Part shown: piece by piece, positions 1-8,722 of the stretch
Position numbering within the stretch: the stretch's first letter is position 1
How the letters are laid out: each line of letters begins with the position of its first letter
NCBI RefSeq assembly: GCF_900174585.1
Contig: NZ_FWPT01000006.1
Coordinates: 248,001-312,000, forward strand
DNA length: 64,000 nt
Origin: Parendozoicomonas haliclonae
GTDB lineage: Bacteria > Pseudomonadota > Gammaproteobacteria > Pseudomonadales > Endozoicomonadaceae
Reading direction: 5' to 3'
The notes under the pieces: model-generated
What the model saw: the letters and a program-made list of their open reading frames with translations, nothing else
Databases searched by the model: none
What the model was told of the DNA's origin: nothing
Made by a program: the position numbers and the translations under genes

Positions 1-111
1 ATTGCTTGGGTTGATTACGGCGAACTTCAGGGAAGAGCTGCCGCAGTTGATGATCAGGATATTTTCTTTGCTCATGGCCGTATCAACACTGAAATCTGCC
101 CGAAGGCATAA
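1..111 (+). CDS. C-terminal end of an unrecognised protein (partial)
   Basis: Frame 1 is open from the first base of the window and ends in TAA at 109-111, giving 36 residues that begin IAWVDYGELQ and end NTEICPKA. Composition and codon use look protein-like, but the fragment is too short to place in a family. It could be a chance open frame. The rest of the gene, if real, lies upstream of the window. Confidence 0.35.
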   Translation: MAWVDYGELQGRAAAVDDQDIFFAHGRINTEICPKA

Positions 112-378
112 AGGGGAAACAATACCAACAGGTCTAGTTGTGAATGCTGGCTTTTGCCAGAATTCGCTCTTTCCCTGTCAGCTTATAAAAAAACCGATGC
201 AAATTATCAACATGTGTTGATTGCGGCAATGCGTAATTTCTGCAGTTATCAAACTTTACAGCTGATTGACATTGTTCGTCGATGTTCGCTGGTAAACAGA
301 CTTGGCGCATTAGTGGGGCGATGACTACTTTTGAGTCAATTCCCGTCTTCCACACAAGCCATCCGGCAGGAGCATGTC
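112..378. other. intergenic region upstream of dps
   Basis: No convincing gene. Short open frames exist on both strands but have no ribosome binding site or recognisable motif. The region should hold the dps promoter; no clear operator was recognised. Confidence 0.4.
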
Positions 379-864
379 ATGGGATACCACACCTCTGAAA
401 CCTTACCCACAAATGTTAAAGACGCTTCCGCACAGGAGCTGCAGAAGCTGGTTTACTGCGGGATTGATCTGAACATGCAGATCAAGGAATCCCACTGGAC
501 AATGGCAGGTCGGGAATTCCTCAGTATTCACCGGTTATTTGATGAGGTGTCTGAAGCCATAGAAGACACTGTTGATGATTATGCCGAGCGAGTATCCCAG
601 TTGGGGCATAAACCGAACGGTGTGCTGCAGGTGGTGGCTGATAAAAGCCCACTGACGCCTTATCCAAAAGAGATAAAGGATATTGATGAGCATGTGGAGG
701 TGATTGCTCATCGGCTGGCCTTCTTCTCGGACCTTGCCTATCAGGCAATCAATAAGATGGATGAGCATGGGGATGTGATCTCTGTGGATCTTGTGACATC
801 ACGCACCCGCGATATCGATAAGTTGATCTGGCTGGTGGAATCTCATCTGCCCAAGAAGCGTTGA
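379..864 (+). CDS. dps: Dps-family DNA-binding ferritin-like protein
   Basis: 161 residues, the usual length for Dps, a dodecameric miniferritin that binds DNA and oxidises Fe(II) with peroxide to protect DNA in stress or stationary phase. The family ferroxidase ligands are visible: His in KESHW, His in FLSIHRLFDE, and the acidic DDYAERV segment that follows. The ATG at 379 is chosen because AGGAG at 368-372 lies six bases upstream. A TTG at 331 would add 16 residues without a good ribosome binding site. It appears monocistronic. Family assignment is secure; the DNA-binding ability of this member is inferred. Confidence 0.93.
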   Translation: MGYHTSETLPTNVKDASAQELQKLVYCGIDLNMQIKESHWTMAGREFLSIHRLFDEVSEAIEDTVDDYAERVSQLGHKPNGVLQVVADKSPLTPYPKEIKDIDEHVEVIAHRLAFFSDLAYQAINKMDEHGDVISVDLVTSRTRDIDKLIWLVESHLPKKR

Positions 865-997
865 GGGTTTGGAAAATCTGGCTCAATAGTACCAATTTAT
901 TAGTTGTAGGCTTATAGAAAGCATTTATTTATCGTAAAGCCACAGGACGTCTACTTTCTATTGCACATCATTAAATCAGATGAAGGTGTAATGGGTA

Positions 998-3900
998 ATG
1001 CTGCGGATTACGCAACGGGTTCTGCTGGTGTTTTGCTGTGTTCTTTCTTTTGGTGTCTTGGCGGCGGGTGGTTTAAAGCAATATAAGCTGCCTGCCGGTT
1101 TGAGTTTGCCGGACGGGACAGAAGGGAAACTTTTACGACCGGATATCGTTTCACATTTTGTCGGTGCGTGGCCTGATACGCCCTCTCACTTCTTTTTTCT
1201 AAACCTTAAAGACAATGCCGGAGGAGTCGCTCGGGGTGTTGTCTATGCCTCCACCAAGAAGACGATCAATACTCAAGAGTCTGATTCAGCGACAAGTAAT
1301 TCTGCTTCATACATTACTGCTGCGAATACCAAGGGGTATGCCGCTCTTGTCCATGGTGACGGTAACTCCTTTGCCACTCTGACCGATATTCAGCTGTATC
1401 GCCCGTTATCCGGAAAGGATACCCACGACGTTAGCAGCATTGAAATACCACCGGGAAAATATACAACCCTGCCCCTGGCGATCAGTGATGATGGGGAGGT
1501 GATCTTTGGTTTGCGCTATGACTTCAGCAAGGAAGGACATCCGGCGACCGGAGAGTATGTAATTTGGTTGAATGATGGGAGCGAAACCTATCACCTGTAT
1601 AGCGGCAAGATGGAGCCAGCGCAGAAGAGTACAACGGATTACCGGCTGGTAGGCATGGATACGCTCTCGGATGGACGTATATCTGTGACCTTGGGAGGCT
1701 TTGATCCCAAAGCCAACCCTTCCGAGGGACCTGAAGAAACCATTTTGCTAACTCAGGAAAAGAAAGGCTCCGGAGTTTTTATTCAGAAACCACCGGAACG
1801 TCAGGGATATACCTTCGCCTCTTGCCCTGAATTATCTCTGAATACGACTTACCACTCTTTTGAGTTTCTCCGACCGACGACATCAACGACTCACGACAGC
1901 GAAGACGAGATGATGGAAACATCACTTTCGATGATCAGTATGGTTTCAACCAATAACTATGTAGCAGTGAAGCCGGGGCTGCGCTTTCCTGATGGCTTGA
2001 TCCCTCCTGATTTTGTCGGACGAACCCTGAAGATGGGTAAGAGCAGTCACTCATTTGATGGTGGGCAGGCACCCATAGTCACGGCTCCTCCAGAGGTTAT
2101 TAAAGGCTGGCCGGGAACCAGCTTTATGCATGGTATTGACCCGCCCTATGTGATGCCTTTCCAGAAATATATGGCGAATGAGCTGAGTATCGAGGAAGCG
2201 AAGGATTGGGATGAAAAGAGAGTTGCCTCGCAGTTCAGTACAAAGGATGAAGACGGTTACACCACATTTTATGGCATCAACTACGGGGCTAAGGATGGTG
2301 AATACCTGTTTATGGTCAATGATCGTCAGATGGACGCGATGCGTCGTGAGCAGCGGCGAAAGTACTTTGCTTTTCAGCAACCGACCTATCAGTACTCAGG
2401 CGATATTAAACGACAACCACTCGAAGAGGTTGAGGGTACAGTTTTCCGGCAGCTGAATATTGGCGACAAGATTGATCCCTCATCTCTGCCTATTCCGGCT
2501 CGCTGGTTTCGGCCAGTTTTACATGTCAGTGGTGATACCTTTGTTATCAACCGGGAAAGCCATGGTGTTTTGCAACCCATTCTTGCTCAGTATGACAAGT
2601 CAGCAACTCCCTTTCAGGTTCCAGATGACTTGGGCAAATGCCACATCCTGGTGACGGCCTACTCGATATCGGGTGATTCAGATCAGGGAGCGGGTTTTGT
2701 TGGGCTGGCATTCCCGATTGAGGAGGATGAGATATCTGATCAAGCCATGCAGGGTGAAAAGAAGGATATCAAAGTTATTCTTTGGGAGTCGCCTGACAAG
2801 CCCAAGGTTATTGATACGGCAGAAAAGTTCAATGATTCGGTTTTGGTACCTCAGGGGCTCTTTTATCATGGTCCGACCTGGTATTTGACTGCTGCTTTGG
2901 AGATCAGCAAGAAAACCGGAGAGGAGAGAAATGGTCTGGCCATCTGGCAGGATAACTATGAGTCTCCTCCGTTCCTATATACAAAGCTGGATGATGAAAA
3001 GGAACATATCATTAGTGGTATGGATAATCTGGGTTCACCCATCTACGTCAATACTGCCAAAAATGATGATGGCAGAACTGTGTATGGTCTGGATGTTTAT
3101 GAAGTCGTTAAAGACAACCATGACCATCAATCCATAATGAAGCTGAATAAGGAGGACAATGGGCAGGGAGTGATGATTGGCTATGCCAATATCAGTAATG
3201 ATGACCCAACTTTCCTGTTTATAACGCCGAACCTGTCTCATCAACCCGCTGTTTATACCCGCCAGCATTTCAATACGAGTGACAGACAGTTTGAAAATAA
3301 AGATCAACTGTTTACGCAAGCCTTTGACTCAGGAAAAACGCCTGGCCTGCTTCTACCCAATGGCGACTTGACCGACACCTTGGATATTCTTGGAGGCGCA
3401 AGTTTTATTGCATCTCAGGATGGTTCCTATGAGCCTGTAGGTTTCGTCTTTTCTCCACTAAGACAAGAGCTCCAGACAGTCGATGAGTTTATTGCTGATA
3501 TTGGCATTCAGGAGCAGCTTAAAGGCTGCAAGGGCGTGCTTATCACCGGTATTACACAGTTGTCCGGCAGTTATGTTGTTTCCGGCTGGGCTGAAGATAA
3601 TGGTTCCGATGCCAGCATTGTATTTACTGCTCAGGTCGATATGCCGAAGTCTGCGTCACCAGAGTTTGATGACACGATGTCTCACGAGGCAGTAGGTGTT
3701 CCGAGTGAAATTATGGACGACTGGGAAAATCCGCCACCGACTTATTCTGAAGTGGTTGAGCCTGCAAACACTCTAAGTCTGAAAGATGTGCTGGAGCCTG
3801 CGGCAAGAGTCATGTCGAAGAGTGAGTTGTTGAAGCAGGGTCTTGAAGACAAGGACTTCCGCTATATCGAACATGGCCTTGCCGTAAAATTAAATGAGCG

Positions 3901-4705
3901 TGCCTGGCAGGGGAGTGACGGACGATTTGTCACCACGATTGATGTGAATGCCCAGAAAGATCGAGCCGCTCCACGGGCCGTTATCATTACCCCTTCGTCT
4001 GATTACCCCGGGTATGCTGGAAACAGGGTGGTGCTTCCTGTGGTTGGGACAATGGATGGTCATATGGCGATAACCGCATCCGCTGACCTGAGATATATTC
4101 TGGGCGTTCAATTCAAACGGCGTGATGACCATACACTGATTTCCAGCGAATATGGTTTATGGCAGCAAGACCAGAATAGGCAGTGGATATGGGAGCCTGT
4201 GGCTGGAGGTCATTTTCCAAACGATCTTCAGACAAATGGTAAATCTGTCATGATGCCGGATCGTTATACCAGCGGTGACCCTTATATTACTCTGCGACCA
4301 GTCACTTTTCAGTATGACGGGCAGGAGCACAGCTTACATGGCCAGGATGTTAAGACTATGGGGCTTTACGGTCGTTTTCCGGAGGCTTATTTAGTCTGCG
4401 GCAAAAACGGCAGTGGCTGCTTACCTGTGCCTTCGCAGGCTGTTTATGGAGGGAAACGCCCCAGAGAGATAGGCGGCCTTCAGCAGTTGGTGACCAAAGC
4501 GGTGCATGGGATTGAAAGGTACAACTATAGGAGTGCCCAGAGTGAGGGATATTCTGAATATGTACGAATGCGCCTGGGGCGTTTGTCGCTAAAGGCAGAG
4601 TCGGAACAGGTTATGGCTGTTCTTCCACCAGTCAGTCATCAAACAAAAGGTATGGCTAAAGGCCTGCCTATTGTTCAGTCCTTACCTTTGAAAGGTTTGA
4701 AATAG
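998..4705 (+). CDS. large exported protein of unknown function, 1235 aa
   Basis: Begins with a signal-peptide-like segment (MLRITQRVLLVFCCVLSF, then GVLAAGG), so export to periplasm or surface is likely. No family was recognised. Three similar motifs recur at about residues 34-40 (GLSLPDG), 327-340 (GLRFPDG) and 783-790 (GLLLPNG). Two segments around Cys548 (KCHILVTAYS) and Cys844 (GCKGVLITGI) also resemble each other, hinting at divergent beta-rich repeats such as a beta-propeller. The C-terminal part has two close cysteines (VCGKNGSGC). Around residues 911-919 there is a PPxY motif (NPPPTYSEV), common in eukaryotic WW-domain ligands. The ATG at 998 has only a weak upstream AGG. It is followed by a strong hairpin shared with the converging opp operon. 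Function not assigned. Confidence 0.85.
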   Translation: MLRITQRVLLVFCCVLSFGVLAAGGLKQYKLPAGLSLPDGTEGKLLRPDIVSHFVGAWPDTPSHFFFLNLKDNAGGVARGVVYASTKKTINTQESDSATSNSASYITAANTKGYAALVHGDGNSFATLTDIQLYRPLSGKDTHDVSSIEIPPGKYTTLPLAISDDGEVIFGLRYDFSKEGHPATGEYVIWLNDGSETYHLYSGKMEPAQKSTTDYRLVGMDTLSDGRISVTLGGFDPKANPSEGPEETILLTQEKKGSGVFIQKPPERQGYTFASCPELSLNTTYHSFEFLRPTTSTTHDSEDEMMETSLSMISMVSTNNYVAVKPGLRFPDGLIPPDFVGRTLKMGKSSHSFDGGQAPIVTAPPEVIKGWPGTSFMHGIDPPYVMPFQKYMANELSIEEAKDWDEKRVASQFSTKDEDGYTTFYGINYGAKDGEYLFMVNDRQMDAMRREQRRKYFAFQQPTYQYSGDIKRQPLEEVEGTVFRQLNIGDKIDPSSLPIPARWFRPVLHVSGDTFVINRESHGVLQPILAQYDKSATPFQVPDDLGKCHILVTAYSISGDSDQGAGFVGLAFPIEEDEISDQAMQGEKKDIKVILWESPDKPKVIDTAEKFNDSVLVPQGLFYHGPTWYLTAALEISKKTGEERNGLAIWQDNYESPPFLYTKLDDEKEHIISGMDNLGSPIYVNTAKNDDGRTVYGLDVYEVVKDNHDHQSIMKLNKEDNGQGVMIGYANISNDDPTFLFITPNLSHQPAVYTRQHFNTSDRQFENKDQLFTQAFDSGKTPGLLLPNGDLTDTLDILGGASFIASQDGSYEPVGFVFSPLRQELQTVDEFIADIGIQEQLKGCKGVLITGITQLSGSYVVSGWAEDNGSDASIVFTAQVDMPKSASPEFDDTMSHEAVGVPSEIMDDWENPPPTYSEVVEPANTLSLKDVLEPAARVMSKSELLKQGLEDKDFRYIEHGLAVKLNERAWQGSDGRFVTTIDVNAQKDRAAPRAVIITPSSDYPGYAGNRVVLPVVGTMDGHMAITASADLRYILGVQFKRRDDHTLISSEYGLWQQDQNRQWIWEPVAGGHFPNDLQTNGKSVMMPDRYTSGDPYITLRPVTFQYDGQEHSLHGQDVKTMGLYGRFPEAYLVCGKNGSGCLPVPSQAVYGGKRPREIGGLQQLVTKAVHGIERYNYRSAQSEGYSEYVRMRLGRLSLKAESEQVMAVLPPVSHQTKGMAKGLPIVQSLPLKGLK

Positions 4706-4710
4706 AAAGG

Positions 4711-4739
4711 AAGGAGTCCGGTGTTGCACCGGACTCCTT
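4711..4739. terminator. bidirectional hairpin between the exported protein gene and oppF
   Basis: A perfect 13-bp stem (AAGGAGTCCGGTG with its complement) and a three-base loop lie between convergent stop codons. T-runs are weak on both sides, but position and stem strength suit a two-way terminator. Confidence 0.75.
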
Positions 4740-4763
4740 CAAAGTGGAACAGAAAGCTATCTC

Positions 4764-5771
4764 TTACAACGATACCTGTCCGCAGGACACTTTGTGTTCG
4801 GCTGAACCTTGCAGGATCGGCTTATTCTTCGCACATTCCGGCTGTACTTTTGGGCAGCGCGTGCGAAACACGCAGCCTGATGGAGGGTTGATTGGCGAAG
4901 GCAGATCTCCTTCCAGCAGCTGGATGGTCTTGTTGCGCTCGAGGTCAGGATCCGGAATTGGTACCGCAGACAACAGTGCCTGAGTATAAGGGTGCGTAGG
5001 GTTGGCATAGAGTGAATCAGAAGTTGCCAGCTCCGCTTCGTTACCCAGATACATCACCAGAATCCGGTCACTGATATGTTTCACCACCGACAGATCGTGG
5101 GCGATAAACACCAGCGACAGGCCCATTTCAGCCTGCAACTCTTTGAGCAGGTTCACCACCTGAGCCTGAATGGAAACGTCCAGTGCGCTGACCGGTTCAT
5201 CACAGATAATCAGTTTGGGCTTGAGAATCAGAGCCCGGGCAATACCCACACGCTGACACTGACCACCAGAGAACTCGTGAGGGTAACGGTTGATCACGTT
5301 TGGCAGCAGGCCAACGCGATCCATCATTTCCCGTACGCGCTTTCTCACCTCATCCTTGCTCAGATCAGGCTCGTAGTTACGCAGAGGCTCGGCAATGATA
5401 TCGCCGATGGTCATGCGTGGATTCAGGGAAGCCAGAGGATCCTGGAATATCATCTGGATATCACGGCGCACGTCGTGGAAACCCTTGTCGTTCAGGCCGG
5501 CCAGGTTCTTACCATCCCAGATGATCTCACCGGAATGCGCTGTTACCAGACCGATCAGGGCTCGGGCCAGGGTGGACTTGCCACAGCCGGATTCTCCCAC
5601 GACACCCAGAGTTTCACCCGGATAGAGATCAAAGCTGACACCATCCACAGCCTTCAGCATCGGGATCGGCTGCCATGGCCAGTCACGGGCTTTCGGAATA
5701 GGGAACTGCACCTTAACATCGCGAACGCTTAGCAGCGGCTCCTGCTGCTCCAGAGGAATCTGTTCAGACAT
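4764..5771 (-). CDS. oppF: oligopeptide ABC transporter ATPase OppF
   Basis: 335 residues. Cytoplasmic ATPase that powers peptide import with OppD. Visible motifs are Walker A (GESGCGKST), the ABC signature (FSGGQCQRV), Walker B (LIICDEPVSALD) and a C-terminal cysteine cluster (CVFRTRC then C) typical of Opp/Dpp ATPases. The family insert in the N-terminal region (PKARDWPWQ) and the ending support OppF over DppF, though naming rests on synteny. Its ATG shares one base with the oppD stop codon (TGATG), so the two are translationally coupled. Last gene of the operon. Confidence 0.92.
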   Translation of the reverse strand: MSEQIPLEQQEPLLSVRDVKVQFPIPKARDWPWQPIPMLKAVDGVSFDLYPGETLGVVGESGCGKSTLARALIGLVTAHSGEIIWDGKNLAGLNDKGFHDVRRDIQMIFQDPLASLNPRMTIGDIIAEPLRNYEPDLSKDEVRKRVREMMDRVGLLPNVINRYPHEFSGGQCQRVGIARALILKPKLIICDEPVSALDVSIQAQVVNLLKELQAEMGLSLVFIAHDLSVVKHISDRILVMYLGNEAELATSDSLYANPTHPYTQALLSAVPIPDPDLERNKTIQLLEGDLPSPINPPSGCVFRTRCPKVQPECAKNKPILQGSAEHKVSCGQVSL

Positions 5772-6760
5772 CAGGCATTTCCTCCAGTAGCAATCAGTTC
5801 ATCAGGTGTCCAGAAGCAGGCACGCTGGCGTTTATCAGCCAGAACATCCAGCGCCGGAGCCTCCTGGCGGCATTTATCCATAACGTGCGGGCAGCGTTCC
5901 TGGAACGGACAGCCAACCGGCAGGCTCATCAGGTTTGGTGGGTTGCCGGGAATGGTTGGCAACGCCTGAGTGTCGTCTGTATCCAGTCGTGGAATCGATT
6001 CCAGCAAACCAATACTGTACGGATGACTTGGCTTGTAGAAAATGTCGTTGGTCGTGCCATATTCCATGGTCCGACCGGCATACATCACCAGTACCTTGTC
6101 ACAGATACCAGCAACAACACCCAGATCGTGGGTGATCATGATGATCGCGGTATTGAAGTCCCGCTTCAGCTCGTTGAGCAGTTCCATGATCTGAGCCTGA
6201 ACGGTTACGTCCAGTGCTGTGGTCGGCTCGTCGGCAATCAGCAGCTTTGGACGACACATCAGTGCCATTGCGATCATGACCCGCTGACGCATACCGCCGG
6301 AAAATTCGTGAGGATACATATCCATACGCTTTTTGGACTCCGGCATTTTTACCGCGTCCAGCATACGGATAGATTCCTTGTACGCTTCTTCCTTGCCCAT
6401 ACCCTTGTGCAGCATCAGCACTTCCATCAGCTGCTTGCCGACTTTCATATAAGGGTTCAGGGACGTCATCGGGTCCTGGAAGATCATGGAGATCTTCTCG
6501 GCCCTGATTTTGTTCAGCTCTTTTTCTGGCAGGTTCAGAACCTGTTTGCCTTCAAACAGGGCTTCACCGTAGGTTTTGCCGTTCTTGGCCAGCAATCCCA
6601 TGATTGAAAACGCAGTCTGGCTCTTACCGGAACCGGACTCACCCACAATGCCGAGGGTTTGCCCAGCCTCAAGAGAAAAGTTCAGATTGTTAACTGCGGT
6701 CACTTCACCGTCGGGGGTATCGAAGCGAACCTGCAGGTCTTTAACTTCAAGAAGACTCAT
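5771..6760 (-). CDS. oppD: oligopeptide ABC transporter ATPase OppD
   Basis: 329 residues. Partner ATPase of OppF. Walker A (GESGSGKSQ), Q-loop region (FQDPMTSLNP), signature (FSGGMRQRV) and Walker B (LLIADEPTTALD) are all present. The C-terminal cysteine cluster CPFQERC, followed by another Cys, is conserved in peptide-transporter ATPases. A GGGAG lies upstream of the ATG. It follows oppC by 15 bases. Confidence 0.93.
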   Translation of the reverse strand: MSLLEVKDLQVRFDTPDGEVTAVNNLNFSLEAGQTLGIVGESGSGKSQTAFSIMGLLAKNGKTYGEALFEGKQVLNLPEKELNKIRAEKISMIFQDPMTSLNPYMKVGKQLMEVLMLHKGMGKEEAYKESIRMLDAVKMPESKKRMDMYPHEFSGGMRQRVMIAMALMCRPKLLIADEPTTALDVTVQAQIMELLNELKRDFNTAIIMITHDLGVVAGICDKVLVMYAGRTMEYGTTNDIFYKPSHPYSIGLLESIPRLDTDDTQALPTIPGNPPNLMSLPVGCPFQERCPHVMDKCRQEAPALDVLADKRQRACFWTPDELIATGGNA

Positions 6761-6775
6761 CGTTTGGTCGCTCCC

Positions 6776-7708
6776 TTAACGGTCTTTCGGGTCGAGGGCA
6801 TCACGCAAACCATCGCCCACATAGTTGAAGCAGAACAGGGTGACAACCAGGAAAGCAACCGGGAATGCCAGCTGCCATACAGCGACTTCCATGGTCTGTG
6901 CGCCTTCATTCACCAGTGCGCCCCAGCTGGTCATCGGTTCCTGCACACCCAGACCCAGGAAGCTCAGGAAAGATTCAAACAGAATCATGCCCGGTACCAG
7001 CAGGGAGGCGTACACGACAACGATACCCAAAACGTTAGGAACAATGTGACGCAGGATAATAGAAGAAGGTTTTGTGCCGGAGACCCGTGCCGCTTCAATA
7101 AATTCACGACCTTTCAGGCTGATAGTCTGACCGCGAACGATACGGGCCATATCCAGCCAGGATACTGCACCGATAGCGAGAAAGATCAGCATGATTGAGC
7201 GGCCGAACATGGTGACCAGCAGGATCACCAGGAACATGAACGGGAAGGATTGCAGGATCTCGAGAATACGCATCATGATGCTGTCTGTCCGACCACCTAC
7301 ATAGCCGGCCGCAGCTCCATAAAGAGTACCGATGATTACGGCAACCAGTGCGCCCATAATGCCGACCATAAAGGAAATACGGCCACCCATCAGGGTACGT
7401 ACAAACAGGTCTCGACCCAGAGAGTCGGTACCGAACCAGTGGCTGTTCTCCATATTGGGAGCGCCAGCCATATAGCCCCAGTCGATGGCATCAAACTCAT
7501 GGGGAGAGAGCCATGGGCCAATGATCACCAGGATGCCAACAAAGGCGAGAATGATCAGACTGGCGACAGCGGCACGGTTGCGGAAGAAGCGGGTCCGGGC
7601 ATCGGCCCAGAGGCTGCGGCCTTCGATTTCCAGCCCCGGCTTCTCCAGTGCTTCGGCGAAATTTTTAACAGCGGACTTCTTATCCGCATCAGGGGTAATG
7701 GATGTCAT
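6776..7708 (-). CDS. oppC: oligopeptide ABC transporter permease OppC
   Basis: 310 residues. Inner-membrane permease subunit with an N-terminal soluble stretch, then about six hydrophobic segments. It carries the permease EAA-type loop (EFIEAARVSG followed by a conserved GTKPSSIILRHI stretch). AAGGAG sits six bases before the ATG. With OppB it forms the translocation channel. The ten-base gap to oppB indicates one transcript. Confidence 0.93.
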   Translation of the reverse strand: MTSITPDADKKSAVKNFAEALEKPGLEIEGRSLWADARTRFFRNRAAVASLIILAFVGILVIIGPWLSPHEFDAIDWGYMAGAPNMENSHWFGTDSLGRDLFVRTLMGGRISFMVGIMGALVAVIIGTLYGAAAGYVGGRTDSIMMRILEILQSFPFMFLVILLVTMFGRSIMLIFLAIGAVSWLDMARIVRGQTISLKGREFIEAARVSGTKPSSIILRHIVPNVLGIVVVYASLLVPGMILFESFLSFLGLGVQEPMTSWGALVNEGAQTMEVAVWQLAFPVAFLVVTLFCFNYVGDGLRDALDPKDR

Positions 7709-7718
7709 TACTCACTCC

Positions 7719-8642
7719 TTACTGATAACGGATTTTCGGGTCGATCACCGCATACAGGATGTCGACGATGGCGGTAAACAGAATGGTCAGGCTGCCAATA
7801 ATGATGGTCAGACCAAGAACCAGAGAGTAGTCACGGTTCAGCGCGCCATTCACAAAGTGCTGGCCAATACCGGGCAGACCAAACACAGTCTCGACAACAA
7901 CGGAGCCGGTGATAATGCCGACAAACGCAGGGCCGAGATAGGAGACAACCGGCAACAGAGAAGGGCGCATGGCATGGCGGGTAATAATGATGCGCCATGG
8001 CAGGCCTTTGGCTCGGGCTGTACGGATATAGTTACTGTTCAGCACTTCGATCATGCTGCCCCGCTGGATACGGGCAATGGAGGCCATATACATAATGGCC
8101 ATGGCCGTAACCGGCAGCACCATATGTTGCCACTCGCCACCATTCCAACCACCTGCCGGGAACCAGCCAAGGCCGATGGCAAATGTCAGAACCAGCAGTG
8201 GTGCGATAACAAACGACGGTAGCACGACACCCGTCATGGCCAGTGCCATGATGAAGTAATCAAGGAACGTATTCTGCTTCAATGCGGCTATTGTACCGAT
8301 GGTCACACCAACCAGAACGGTCAGTACAAAAGCGACAGCACCAATCTGCAGGGATACAGGGAAACTTTGTTCAACCAGATCATTAACCGAGTAATCACGG
8401 TATTTGAAAGACGGACCAAGATCGCCCTGGCTCAGGTCTCTCAGGTAGTAAAGGTATTGCTGCCAAAGCGGCTTATCGAGGTTGTACTTGGCCTCGATGT
8501 TTTTCATGATTTCCGGGGGCAGATTTCGTTCACCTGTGAAAGGGCTACCCGGTGCAGCCTGCATCAGGAAAAAAGAGATTGTAATCAGAACCAGCAGGGT
8601 GGGAATCGCCACTGCCAGCCTTTTAATTATAAATTTCAGCAT
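7719..8642 (-). CDS. oppB: oligopeptide ABC transporter permease OppB
   Basis: 307 residues. Channel-forming permease. The start at 8642 gives MLKFIIKRLAVAIPTL, matching the characteristic OppB N-terminus; the frame stays open for 11 more codons upstream but lacks support. The N-terminal region contains the OppB motif PGSPFTGER-like (PGSPFTGERN), and the cytoplasmic EAA loop (YIRTARAKGL) is present. An 80-base gap with a hairpin separates it from oppA, as is common where the binding protein is made in excess. Confidence 0.93.
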   Translation of the reverse strand: MLKFIIKRLAVAIPTLLVLITISFFLMQAAPGSPFTGERNLPPEIMKNIEAKYNLDKPLWQQYLYYLRDLSQGDLGPSFKYRDYSVNDLVEQSFPVSLQIGAVAFVLTVLVGVTIGTIAALKQNTFLDYFIMALAMTGVVLPSFVIAPLLVLTFAIGLGWFPAGGWNGGEWQHMVLPVTAMAIMYMASIARIQRGSMIEVLNSNYIRTARAKGLPWRIIITRHAMRPSLLPVVSYLGPAFVGIITGSVVVETVFGLPGIGQHFVNGALNRDYSLVLGLTIIIGSLTILFTAIVDILYAVIDPKIRYQ

Positions 8643-8662
8643 GAAGACCTCTGTCCCAAAGG

Positions 8663-8687
8663 CCGCTGCCGTCAAAGACGACAGCGG
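8663..8687 (-). terminator. oppA-oppB intergenic hairpin (attenuator-like)
   Basis: CCGCTGCCGTC pairs with GACGACAGCGG around an AAA loop, with one mismatch. No T-run follows, so partial termination or 3' stabilisation of oppA mRNA is more likely than full termination. Confidence 0.5.
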
Positions 8688-8722
8688 CAGTCAGACACAT
8701 CAGCAACCGTAGTCAGGCGGCT

